Part shown: positions 55,032 through 63,835 of the stretch, piece after piece
Numbering within the stretch: the stretch's first letter is position 1
How the letters are laid out: each line of letters begins with the position of its first letter
NCBI RefSeq assembly: GCF_046237015.1
Contig: NZ_JBJYIN010000012.1
Span: 62,001 to 126,000, forward strand
Length of the DNA: 64,000 nt
DNA from: JBJYIN01 sp046237015
GTDB taxonomy: Bacteria; Pseudomonadota; Gammaproteobacteria; Enterobacterales; Enterobacteriaceae
Direction of reading: 5' to 3'
Program-made: the position numbers and the translations under genes
The notes under the pieces: generated by a model
Database searches by the model: none
What the model saw: only the letters and a program-made list of their open reading frames with translations
What the model was told of the DNA's origin: nothing

Positions 55032-57186
55032 ATTGAGCGATCACATAGCCGTAAAGCCGTTTGCTGCCATCTTCTTCAGTTTGGCTATAAACGCCCTGTA
55101 ACTCAGGCGAGAATCCTGGAAGCAGGTTAATCCCAGCTTCCAGAGCCAGAAAATAGCGCTGTACCGCTCCGCCCCAGTGTTCACCCGGTACCACGCACAG
55201 CACACCCGGCGGATACGGCAATGCCCCCTCTGCCGCAATGCGCCCTTCTGCTTCAGCAATCGGCACCAGTTCGATATTCCCACGCACAAACTCTCTGTTA
55301 GCATCCTGCGGCAACATCGCCACAAATGGAAACTCGGTTTTGCGGAACATCGCTTTTTGCAGATCTTTCACGTGGTGTCGGGCATAAAAATCATGCATTT
55401 CCTGACACAGTTGACGCAATCGGTAGCCGCGGTAGCGCTCTTTGTATTTCTGATACAGGCTGGGCAGAACTTCACTCAGCGGTGCATCACGAGCGATCAG
55501 CGTTTCAAAATGAACCAGCGCATTCACCAGTTCCTGCATTTTTGCGCCATCTTCCGCTGGCGTTAGCAGGAACAGAATCGAGTTCATGTCGCATTTTTCA
55601 GGGATGATACCGTGCTCACGCAGATAGTTGGCAAGGATCGTCGCCGGAATACCAAATTCGGTGTAATCGCCACTAATCGCATCAATACCGGGCGTGGTAA
55701 GCAACAATTTACAGGGATCGATAAAATACTGATCCTGAGCATACCCATCAAATGCATGCCATTTCTCACCCGGCTCGAAGTTAAAAAAACGAACATCATG
55801 TGCAATGACATCCGTATCATGAGCCTGCCAAGGCTGCCCTGCCACCCTAGTCGGAATAAATGGTTTAAATAGTGTACAACGCGATAAAAGTTGTTTACGC
55901 GTATCAATACCGAGTTTGACACAATCCAGCCACAGGCGACGTCCACCATTGCCCTCATGCATCTTGGCATTCACATCCAATGCGGCAAACAGGGGATAAA
56001 ACGGACTGGTGGAAGCATGCAGCATAAATGCATTGTTGAATCGCTTATGATTGCAAAAACGCTTTTGTCCTTTGATGTGCGTATCTTTTTTATGTATCTG
56101 AGACGTTTGTGAGAAACCCGCCTGCTGCTTATGCACAGACTGAGTCACAAAGATGCCGGGATCGTTCTCGTTTAACTCCAGCAGCAGCGGCGAACACTGC
56201 TCCATCATTGGGATAAACTGTTCGTATCCCACCCACGCAGAGTCAAACAGGATGTAATCACACAGATGCCCAATACTATCCACCACCTGGCGAGCGTTAT
56301 AGATTGTGCCATCGTAAGTGCCAAGCTGGATCACCGCCAGACGAAAAGGACGTGCTTCATCGGCCCTTTCTGGTGCGACTTCACGCACCAAATGACGTAG
56401 ATACGCCTCATCAAAACAGTGCGCATCAACCCCACCAATAAAACCAAAAGGATTACGCGCGGTTTCAAGATAAATGGGTGTCGCACCAGCCTGAATTAAT
56501 GCGCCATGATGATTGGATTTATGGTTGTTGCGGTCAAATAATACGAGGTCACCCTTCGCCAATAACGCGTTCGTCACCACCTTATTTGCAGAGGACGTGC
56601 CGTTCAACACGAAATAGGTTTTATCGGCGTTAAAAACACGAGCCGCAAACTTCTGTGCCTTTTTTGCCGCGCCTTCATGGATTAATAAATCACCTAGCTT
56701 CACATCAGCATTACAGATATCCGAACGAAAAATATTCTCACCGTAGAAATCCAAAAATTGCCGACCAGCCGGATGCTTACGGAAAAACCGGCCGCCTTGG
56801 TGCCCCGGACAAGCAAAGGTCGTATTTTCCATCTCAACATATTTGGTCAGGGTATCAAAAAACGGGGGGAGCAGCGTGTCCTGATAGCCTTGTGCTGCAC
56901 GTTCCAACGCCTCAGCATGTTCGCCGTTTTCATCTAATAGTAACCACTCACTCTCTGTCGGCAACTCTTCAGACAATGAATTTGAATCATCATTCCTGAC
57001 AACAAACGCCGGAATAGTGAAGCCCGTATGCTGCAATATTGATAAAATACCGCTACGCGCTTCTTCAATAGATACCACAACGACTGCCACATCGGTGAAG
57101 TCAGTCTGACTCAACGCGACAATCTCGCGCGTTGTGATTAAACGGGTGGCAACCGCTGCATTCGCCGCAATCTTTAACTGTTTCAT
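55030..57186 (-). CDS. speC: ornithine decarboxylase SpeC (biosynthetic)
   Basis: SpeC is a PLP fold-type I decarboxylase making putrescine from ornithine for polyamine synthesis. It has an N-terminal wing domain, PLP lysine K353 in TQSVHKQQAGFSQTS, and DSAWVGYEQFIPMM. Length is 718 residues, near E. coli SpeC (711). It resembles SpeF at 27924-30110 over the whole length but starts MKQLKIAANAAVATRL, as expected for SpeC. The gene order mltC...speC-tRNA-Phe matches E. coli, where nupG lies between mltC and speC. No leader peptide like speFL is seen upstream, in agreement with constitutive use. Confidence 0.95.
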   Translation of the reverse strand: MKQLKIAANAAVATRLITTREIVALSQTDFTDVAVVVVSIEEARSGILSILQHTGFTIPAFVVRNDDSNSLSEELPTESEWLLLDENGEHAEALERAAQGYQDTLLPPFFDTLTKYVEMENTTFACPGHQGGRFFRKHPAGRQFLDFYGENIFRSDICNADVKLGDLLIHEGAAKKAQKFAARVFNADKTYFVLNGTSSANKVVTNALLAKGDLVLFDRNNHKSNHHGALIQAGATPIYLETARNPFGFIGGVDAHCFDEAYLRHLVREVAPERADEARPFRLAVIQLGTYDGTIYNARQVVDSIGHLCDYILFDSAWVGYEQFIPMMEQCSPLLLELNENDPGIFVTQSVHKQQAGFSQTSQIHKKDTHIKGQKRFCNHKRFNNAFMLHASTSPFYPLFAALDVNAKMHEGNGGRRLWLDCVKLGIDTRKQLLSRCTLFKPFIPTRVAGQPWQAHDTDVIAHDVRFFNFEPGEKWHAFDGYAQDQYFIDPCKLLLTTPGIDAISGDYTEFGIPATILANYLREHGIIPEKCDMNSILFLLTPAEDGAKMQELVNALVHFETLIARDAPLSEVLPSLYQKYKERYRGYRLRQLCQEMHDFYARHHVKDLQKAMFRKTEFPFVAMLPQDANREFVRGNIELVPIAEAEGRIAAEGALPYPPGVLCVVPGEHWGGAVQRYFLALEAGINLLPGFSPELQGVYSQTEEDGSKRLYGYVIAQ

Positions 57187-57799
57187 GTAACCAAACCCAA
57201 ACGGTTAAGGGTAAGAGTACGTGTCTGAAAGACACCGTTCAGGGATAACTATCCCGGTCCATCACAATGTCAATCAATAACGACAAGCGTATGATCCCTA
57301 CAGGTAAACTGTAGGCCAAGAATGGAAAAACTGGAGCCAGCACCATCCGATAGACATCAGTAAAAGCAGAGTCGCACTCTATTTTTACTCATGCCTAACA
57401 GTGAGCGAACGAACGCCTCACCGCATGGTGAAAAGGAAGGAAGATAGACGAAAAAATGTACAACCAGAACAGCTAAAACGAGCAACGCACCATGACATCA
57501 TCGGCAGTCTGGTACAAAAACCTTGCACCATGAACAGTGAATCCGACATATCAGCAGCCCTCTTTAGCCACAGGTGAATGAAGAACCAAAATAAACCGTG
57601 AGTTAAAACCGCGCAATATTGGCATTCTTTTTTATCAAATTCAATTAGTGGGAAATGACCTTTTACAACAGAGCTACTCCCCCCTAATCGTAATCCCATA
57701 ATGCTCGTAAAAACTAACCATTCCGATGGAAAAAAAGATCAACAAAATGGCATTTTGCCTGAAAATAAAGCAAGCTCTCTGGTTTGTGACAGAAACCCG
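57187..57799. other. speC upstream spacer, no firm gene
   Basis: The 613 bases before the tRNA-Phe promoter must hold the speC promoter. Both strands have short open frames between 57391 and 57699. One is a 93-codon minus-strand frame; another is a plus-strand frame of about 58 codons from a GTG at 57401, with a basic N-terminus. Neither has a recognised relative or a convincing ribosome-binding site, so neither is called. Confidence 0.4.
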
Positions 57800-57828
57800 T
57801 TGACGGCATACGGCCAATACGGTTAAAT
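57800..57828 (+). promoter_or_regulatory. tRNA-Phe promoter
   Basis: TTGACG (57800-57805) and TTAAAT (57823-57828) are separated by an ideal 17 bases, with a GC-rich sequence after the -10. The leader before the mature tRNA would be only a few bases. Confidence 0.8.
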
Positions 57829-57838
57829 GCAGCCCGTT

Positions 57839-57914
57839 GCCCGGATAGCTCAGTCGGTAGAGCAGAGGATTGAAAATCCTCGTGTCCTTGGTTCGATCCC
57901 GAGTCCGGGCACCA
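57839..57914 (+). tRNA. pheV: tRNA-Phe (GAA)
   Basis: The 76-nt gene folds as a complete cloverleaf with acceptor GCCCGGA/TCCGGGC, anticodon loop TTGAAAA with GAA, TTCGATC T-loop and encoded ACCA. The position next to speC corresponds to E. coli pheV, a well-known integration site for genomic islands. An integrase remnant follows 151 bases downstream. Confidence 0.97.
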
Positions 57915-57975
57915 TATTTTTGTTTTGGGACGTTCCTATACGTCCGGGAACATAGAAAAATCAGTGAGTTGATGA

Positions 57976-58011
57976 AAATCTGGAGTACCTCAAGGTACTA
58001 CCAGATTTTTT
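57976..58011 (+). terminator. terminator after tRNA-Phe
   Basis: TCTGG-AGTACCT and AGGTACT-A-CCAGA form a near-perfect stem with a two-base loop, followed by TTTTTT. Confidence 0.85.
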
Positions 58012-58065
58012 GACATCCGTAGTTTTTGGGGGCCTGTCGGTTCGATAAACTACGGAGCCCCCGCA

Positions 58066-58253
58066 ATGCCTCTGACTGATACCGCCATCCGCAACGCCAA
58101 GCCGCTCGATAAACCTTACAAACTCAGCGACGCGCAGGGTCTGTACCTGCTAATTAAACCTAACGGTTTCAAGCTCTGGCATCTTTAGACCGCTTCGGCG
58201 GAAAGGGGAAAAAGCTGGCATTTAGCGCTTGCCCGACGGTCTCTCTGAACTGA
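58066..58253 (+). pseudogene. truncated, frameshifted P4-type tyrosine integrase
   Basis: An ATG at 58066 opens MPLTDTAIRNAKPLDKPY and continues KLSDAQGLYLLI, the typical N-terminal arm-binding domain of P4-like phage and island integrases. It ends after 40 codons at TAG (58186-58188), after KLWHL. The homologous continuation RFGGKGKKLAFSACPTVSLN resumes at 58191 in another frame and stops at 58251. No catalytic domain (R-H-R-Y) follows. Intact relatives are about 400 residues, so more than four-fifths is deleted. Its place just behind tRNA-Phe marks it as the scar of an island or P4-like element once integrated there. No second copy of the tRNA 3' end was seen downstream. Confidence 0.88.
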
Positions 58254-58336
58254 GCTTCACGCCACTAACCATCTATATTTACTAGAATTACACATTTTAT
58301 TGGCCTCTGTGAATTAGCGCCATTTGTAAATATCCA

Positions 58337-59506
58337 TTAGTGATAAAATTTTAAATAAGCTACTTTAAGCCTTTCCATTGCCTCAACCAATATAGAACGG
58401 GGGCATCCGATATTTATCCGCATATGCCCTTCTCCCCCGGCACCATACTGTATCCCTGGAGAAAGCCCTAGCTTTACATCATTGATGAAAAAAGACGCCA
58501 GAGCTTCATCACTCAATCCCATCGATTTGGCATTCAAGAAAAGCAAATAGGAGGCACCACCATAGATTACTGAGATTTTGGGACAGTTTTGTTTTATCTC
58601 ATTTTTGACATATTCGACATTAGCGGATAAATAAACTAGTAGTTGTTGATACCAACTATCGCACTGCGTATAAGCTGAATAGATAGCCGCTTGCTGTAAA
58701 TAATTCGTTTCAGCAAGGTAGCAATTATCAAGGAAACCATAAAGTTTTTCTCGTAATCTCTTATTCTTGATAATCATTATGCCTCCCTGGACACCAGGAG
58801 CATTGAATGCCTTACCGATCGAAGTTAATACAATAGCCTCACTATCCACAATATCATCGATGGCGAAAAAGGGGATATGACATTTTCCTGGTAAAGTCAG
58901 ATCACAATGAACTTCATCTGACACAATAATAACGCCCTCTTCATGACAATAATGTTTCACCTTAGAGAGCGTCTCCTGATCCCACACCACACCTCCGGGA
59001 TTATGTGGTGAAACGAATAGAAAAACACTGGACATTTTTAGCTTATTCCTGAAGTCATTCCAGTCAAATTCATAGGTTCCATTTTTCTCGATGAGCTGAG
59101 ATTGAATTAAATTCCTGCCGCTGCCAGGAATCAAATTCTTATAAGGATCATATATCGGTGTGCAGGTTAAAATATTATCATTCGGTTTGCTCAGTGCCAT
59201 CACAGATAAAACCACGGATTTTATTACTCCAGGGATAAAGTGTAACCACTCCTCATTAACCTCTGTCCCGAACCGCATCTTATACCAGCCGACAACCGAT
59301 TCCCTCCAGCCAGGATAATCCATATTGTAGCCCTGTATTAATTGTGAAGAGACAGAAATCAAGCTATCAATAATAGGCGCTGGCGTTTTAAAATCCATAT
59401 CAGCAATCCATAGCGGTAATATCTCCTCTGTCCCGAACATTTGCTTCATCTGCCCGTACTTACGACAAATCGGATCACGAACCACAACGTCATCAAATAA
59501 AAGCAT
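58337..59506 (-). CDS. MalY/PatB-family PLP-dependent C-S beta-lyase/aminotransferase
   Basis: The 389-residue protein is a fold-type I PLP enzyme of the MalY/PatB branch, whose members cleave cystathionine or cysteine conjugates. It shows LPLWIADMDFKTPAPI near the N-terminus, SPHNPGGVVWDQETL, VSDEVHCDL, and the PLP lysine in TSIGKAFNAPGVQGG. GGAG lies six bases before the ATG. It is 47 bases downstream of the NhaC-type gene on the same strand, so the two form an operon. A-T content is visibly higher than in the conserved genes, fitting acquisition beside the tRNA-Phe site. The substrate is unknown; amino-acid uptake followed by beta-elimination is one reading. Confidence 0.88.
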   Translation of the reverse strand: MLLFDDVVVRDPICRKYGQMKQMFGTEEILPLWIADMDFKTPAPIIDSLISVSSQLIQGYNMDYPGWRESVVGWYKMRFGTEVNEEWLHFIPGVIKSVVLSVMALSKPNDNILTCTPIYDPYKNLIPGSGRNLIQSQLIEKNGTYEFDWNDFRNKLKMSSVFLFVSPHNPGGVVWDQETLSKVKHYCHEEGVIIVSDEVHCDLTLPGKCHIPFFAIDDIVDSEAIVLTSIGKAFNAPGVQGGIMIIKNKRLREKLYGFLDNCYLAETNYLQQAAIYSAYTQCDSWYQQLLVYLSANVEYVKNEIKQNCPKISVIYGGASYLLFLNAKSMGLSDEALASFFINDVKLGLSPGIQYGAGGEGHMRINIGCPRSILVEAMERLKVAYLKFYH

Positions 59507-59553
59507 TACGACTCCATTTACAACAAATACATTTGAATAAGAAATAATATAAA

Positions 59554-61008
59554 TTAATGCTCTATCACATGCTCAGGATCGTCATTAGCTTCATAGCGGG
59601 AAATACCAATTCCGGTTGCAGCCCATAATAATGCAAAAATAACGCCGCTGTAACATAATATAGCCCATGGAAGGTAATCCAGCGTCGCGACACCCAACAT
59701 CGTCGCACAATAAACACCAGAAGCGGACCAGGGGATTATCGGTTCAACAACGGTACCCGCATCTTCAGTTGTTCGTGACAGGTTTTTTGTCGCCAACCCT
59801 CTTCTTTTGTATTCTTCCTTAAATGCATCGCCACACAATAGCAGTGGTAAAGTACCATTCGCGGTACAAGCACAGATAGTCATTGCAGTCAAAATAGTAG
59901 TTAATACTAATCTGAATGTTGATTTAACCCCTTTTGTCAGAGCCTGAATCACAGTATGGAGTGACCCCGTTGCACTCATTGCACCAGCGAAGCTAAATGC
60001 ACTAAAAACAGTGACAAAGCTGCTAAACATAGAGATTGCGCCACCACGCTCCAACAGACGGGGTAACTCTGAAGAAAGCGCAGACACATCAACGCCATCA
60101 GCCATGGTTAACTTAAACCCGCTAACAACAGCCTCTCCAACGGAGGATGACGAAAAAGTCTGAAACACGAGAGCCAAAATCATCGAGACCAGAGTAGACA
60201 GAAAGAGCATTGGCACAGGTGGTTTTTTCGTGAGCGACCCGTAAAGAACAATCAGCGGAGGCAAAATGAGAAGGATATTAAAATGATATATTTCCGCAAT
60301 TGATGTCATTAGAACAGTAATGGAGTCAGGCGTACTACCTGAAGAATCAATATTTAACCCCATGTATGAATAAACAATACAACATAAAATAAACCCCGGT
60401 ACGGTTGTCCAAAGCAGATGACCAATATGTGAGTATAAATTCACGCCAGCTGCCAGTGCTGCCATATTCGTAGAGTCTGATACCGGAGATAACTTATCAC
60501 CAAACCAGCATCCCGAAACAATGGCCCCGGCCGCGAGAGGTAACGACACATTAAGTCCAATAGCCACACCGATCATCGCAATGCCGATCGTGCCAATCGA
60601 TCCCCACGACGTCCCCGTACAGACGGAAATCAAGGCCCCTAAAAAGAATGCGGAAATATAGAAATATTGCGGATTAATGACTTCAAGACCATAGTAAATC
60701 ATCATTGGTATCGTACCTGACACCATCCATGACCCGATTAAAAAGCCAATACTTGCAACAATTAAAATAACAGGTAATGCTTCTGATATTTTATTACAAA
60801 TAGATTTTAAGATATCATTCCAGGTATAACCATATGCAATTCCAACAAACGAAGCTGCCGCGGTTCCCATCAGAATCATTGGTTCAGCACGAATATTGAA
60901 AACAAAGTATCCAATACTAATAGCACCAAGCATAATGACCATAGGAAACAGCGACCAGAAAAATGAAGGACGCCGTTTTTTTATAGGGTAACAATCTTTT
61001 GAATTCAT
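59554..61008 (-). CDS. NhaC-family Na+/H+ antiporter-like membrane transporter
   Basis: The 484-residue protein has about 11-12 hydrophobic helices and NhaC-family motifs: GTSWGSIGTIGIAMIG, GCWFGDKLSPVSDSTNMAA, and AGTVVEPIIPWSASGVYCA. NhaC proteins are Na+/H+ antiporters, but members linked to amino-acid enzymes may carry organic substrates with sodium or protons. The ATG at 61008 is chosen because GGGA lies six bases upstream; ATG 61014 and TTG 61020 are alternatives. It is first in an operon with the MalY/PatB gene. A substrate-carrier role for that enzyme is inferred from the pairing. Confidence 0.85.
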   Translation of the reverse strand: MNSKDCYPIKKRRPSFFWSLFPMVIMLGAISIGYFVFNIRAEPMILMGTAAASFVGIAYGYTWNDILKSICNKISEALPVILIVASIGFLIGSWMVSGTIPMMIYYGLEVINPQYFYISAFFLGALISVCTGTSWGSIGTIGIAMIGVAIGLNVSLPLAAGAIVSGCWFGDKLSPVSDSTNMAALAAGVNLYSHIGHLLWTTVPGFILCCIVYSYMGLNIDSSGSTPDSITVLMTSIAEIYHFNILLILPPLIVLYGSLTKKPPVPMLFLSTLVSMILALVFQTFSSSSVGEAVVSGFKLTMADGVDVSALSSELPRLLERGGAISMFSSFVTVFSAFSFAGAMSATGSLHTVIQALTKGVKSTFRLVLTTILTAMTICACTANGTLPLLLCGDAFKEEYKRRGLATKNLSRTTEDAGTVVEPIIPWSASGVYCATMLGVATLDYLPWAILCYSGVIFALLWAATGIGISRYEANDDPEHVIEH

Positions 61009-61277
61009 ATCCATTCCCAATTAATTACATGCATGACAGACAGGATTCATTTCAATGAATGATGATATACTCGTCATACGTCAAATTGCTTGCGCATTGG
61101 CCGAAAAGATTCGTCCCGAACGAGTTTTCCCCTCTCCTGCCGTGCTATCTTAATGCGACTCGAAGTATTTAGAGTGTATCTATAGTAATAGCAATAGTAT
61201 TTCACTCATTAAACATATTATTTTTACAGCAAATACATTACACACTCTTATTTATTTTTAATTTACATACACCCATA

Positions 61278-62207
61278 TTAAGGCAAATGAAGCCGCCGTT
61301 CCTGACTCAATTTCCTGTATTGCTTTGGCGGCATACCGACATGATTTTTAAAGATACAGTAGAAACGACTACTGGAATTAAACCCAGCAAGCATAGCGAT
61401 ATCAAGAATAGTCTTGTCAGTATCACTAAGAAGAGCCCGGACATGGTTAATACGCAACGTAGTAATATACTGTTTTATTGTAAGTTGCATAGCTTTCTGG
61501 AAAATACCCATCGCATAATTAGGGTTTAATTTAACATGTTCTGCGATGGTATTTACCGTCATCGGTTTATCACTGTTTGTTGCGATAAATTCCAGCATCT
61601 GGCTTACATAAAACTGAGCATGCCGCGATGTCCCGTTTTTATGAGGCTGGGGGGTTTTATGTACGGAAACCGGATGCCAGCCTGAAAGACTAAAGCGTTT
61701 TAGCATCAATGCGATCTCATCAATCGCCAACTGGCGGATATGTGTATTATCGCTTTCCAGTTCATGCTGCCAGCGCTGAATCTCAATAATACTAATCTTC
61801 TGCACCGCCAGTGACTTTATAACCATCCCATGGGTTACGTGATTAATCAGTTCACGATCCAACGGCCATGACAAAAAGAGGTGCATGGGAAGATTAAATA
61901 TAGCCATCTGCTTGCAACAACCAGGATTGGTAAGCTGATGAGGGGTGCATGCCCAAAACAGCGCGATGTGTCCCTGATTGATTCGAATCACTTCGTCGTT
62001 GATCAGGTATTCCACATCACCATCAAAAGGGATATTAACTTCTATCTGCCCGTGCCAGTGGCTGTATGTCATAGCCAGAGGCGCTCGCAGTTCGATATCC
62101 ATCTTCTGAGACTCAGAATACAGAGCAAGTGGGCTTCTTGTTTGTTTATCGTAACTACGGCACATATGTGGATCATGCGGTAACCGCGGAATGGTCGTAT
62201 CTACCAT
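61278..62207 (-). CDS. melR: AraC-family regulator MelR
   Basis: MelR activates the melAB melibiose operon with CRP in E. coli. The protein matches E. coli MelR almost throughout, for example KQTRSPLALYSESQKM, SHWHGQIEVNIPFDGDVEYL, FWACTPHQLTNPG and NLPMHLFLSWPLDRELINHV. The two C-terminal AraC helix-turn-helix motifs lie at about 225-300 (TVNTIAEHVKLNPNYAMGIF and LDIAMLAGFNSSSRFY). The start at 62207 has AGGA nine bases upstream; an ATG at 62249 would add 14 residues. No melA or melB is adjacent: upstream is a LacI gene and downstream the NhaC-MalY pair. Its regulatory target here is therefore open. Confidence 0.88.
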   Translation of the reverse strand: MVDTTIPRLPHDPHMCRSYDKQTRSPLALYSESQKMDIELRAPLAMTYSHWHGQIEVNIPFDGDVEYLINDEVIRINQGHIALFWACTPHQLTNPGCCKQMAIFNLPMHLFLSWPLDRELINHVTHGMVIKSLAVQKISIIEIQRWQHELESDNTHIRQLAIDEIALMLKRFSLSGWHPVSVHKTPQPHKNGTSRHAQFYVSQMLEFIATNSDKPMTVNTIAEHVKLNPNYAMGIFQKAMQLTIKQYITTLRINHVRALLSDTDKTILDIAMLAGFNSSSRFYCIFKNHVGMPPKQYRKLSQERRLHLP

Positions 62208-62699
62208 AGCAATGCATCCTGAGTCATTAGGCTGATTAACGCGCTTCATGCCAACGTATGTATAGAGCTTACCCGAAAAGAAACTCCATTTTCTCTACAT
62301 TTCCAACAATTCATTCCCGGAAAATCATTTTTTCTGATAGAGAAAAACCAATCTGAGTTTTCAGGAAGAATCCATCATTTTCGATAGCACTATCCTGCCG
62401 TCTCTCCATCCAAAAACAAAATTTCCTCGCTGAAGCATTCACGCCTCAGAGCAGAAATGCCAGCAGAGAATCTTGGTACAAGAAATTCTATTTAAATCAT
62501 TACAATCAATAGATTAGAATAGCTTTAAAAATAATTGAGGTTGTTTTCGAAGAGATTTACACGTCATTTTAGAATTGCGACACAAAATTTAGAACGTTCT
62601 AAATTTGTGAGTGCTCTTACATTTCAGATCGTTTTTATCCATTACTATGGCTTCATTACCTCTTAATGCTTAGTTCAACTTTTGTGGCATTGCACATAG
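62208..62699. promoter_or_regulatory. melR upstream region with a 22-bp perfect palindrome
   Basis: The spacer between the LacI-type gene and melR has no gene. At 62585-62606 lies a perfect palindrome with half-site AAATTTAGAAC, centred on CG. The outer CACAAA/TTTGTG bases extend the symmetry with a one-base offset. The central GAACGTTC core with CG resembles LacI-family operators. It is about 380 bases upstream of the melR start and 94 bases past the LacI stop. Confidence 0.5.
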
Positions 62700-63713
62700 T
62701 TATCTTGAAGACGCGCGGATATTGAGATGAATAGGAACATTGACACATTGCTGTGGATAATCAGGATCTTGCAGACGCTGAAGCAACATATCAGCGGCAA
62801 TTTCCCCCATTTTATCAAAATCAGCAGCGACAGAGGTGAGATCGGGAAGCCACAACGCAGCCTCGGGGATATCATCATTTCCAGTCACCGCAAAGTTTTT
62901 ACCTGGCTCGATCCCCATGCGGCGAAGGCCCAGCATGACACCGAATGCAACCAGGTCGTTAGCGCATACGGCGGCCGTTGGCGGTGGAGTCAACGCCAAA
63001 GCATGTTTGATCATGTCTATTCCGGCATGACGCGTAAGTTCGCCCTCAATAATATAATCCTGGTTAAATGTTCCATTAAATTCATCGATTGCTTGTTTAT
63101 AACCTTGAAGGCGTTGATTGCCAACCCACGTCGTTTTGCAACTGCCAATAAACGATATACGTTTGTGCCCACATTCAAGCAAATGTTTTGTCGCCAAATA
63201 AATGCCTTTTTTATGATCATAACCAACATAATCAAGCCCGCTTTCATTCAAATTTCGCGAAATCAAAATACAAGGCAGTTTTGCTCTATCAAGTTGCTTT
63301 TTGAGTTGGACTGGGTCCGTATTATGTACAGGACAAAGGATCAAACCATCAATTTTGTGTTCTCGAATTTTCTCAATAAATTGAGTTTGGCGTATCGTAT
63401 CTTCACGAACATCAGACATGAATATCGTCATATCTCGATGGTGGAATGCCTGCTCTACCGACGAAGCGAGTCTTGCAAAGTAAGGGTTAGATAATTCATT
63501 AATTGAAAGTGCAATCACGCCACTGCGTTGAGAGCGTAATGAGGACGCACTTCGATCATAGACATAATCCAGATCGGTCATAATCTGACGGACTTTTAAA
63601 CGCGTTTTGTCTGCAACAAGCGGACTATTACGTAATACAAGGGAAACCGTAGAAACAGAAACACCAGCATGTTTTGCAATATCTTTGATAGTTATATTTT
63701 GTTTGCTTTTCAT
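62700..63713 (-). CDS. LacI-family transcriptional regulator
   Basis: The 337-residue protein has the LacI helix-turn-helix (residues 6-30: ITIKDIAKHAGVSVSTVSLV), a hinge helix, and a type I periplasmic-binding-protein-like effector domain (from about residue 63, GVIALSINELSNPYFA). The late CANDLVAFGVMLGLRRMG and VTGNDDIPEAALWLPDLTSV are typical of sugar-responsive members. It is divergent from a Gfo/Idh/MocA-type dehydrogenase gene 122 bases away and probably represses it and further sugar or polyol genes beyond the window. The ligand is not identifiable. Confidence 0.9.
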   Translation of the reverse strand: MKSKQNITIKDIAKHAGVSVSTVSLVLRNSPLVADKTRLKVRQIMTDLDYVYDRSASSLRSQRSGVIALSINELSNPYFARLASSVEQAFHHRDMTIFMSDVREDTIRQTQFIEKIREHKIDGLILCPVHNTDPVQLKKQLDRAKLPCILISRNLNESGLDYVGYDHKKGIYLATKHLLECGHKRISFIGSCKTTWVGNQRLQGYKQAIDEFNGTFNQDYIIEGELTRHAGIDMIKHALALTPPPTAAVCANDLVAFGVMLGLRRMGIEPGKNFAVTGNDDIPEAALWLPDLTSVAADFDKMGEIAADMLLQRLQDPDYPQQCVNVPIHLNIRASSR

Positions 63714-63835
63714 AGGTTAAATAATCCGGCAGAGAATAAACCAAAAAAACTGATTAAACATTCTGCTTTTATCTTCTGTCAGAGACAGTATTAAACAGAA
63801 TGATAAACATCATTAGATTATACAGGAGAATGATA

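Noticed and set aside
62727..63494. A 255-codon open frame on the plus strand
   Set aside because: It lies wholly antisense to the LacI-type gene, has no recognisable domain, and its composition follows the opposite-strand codon pattern.
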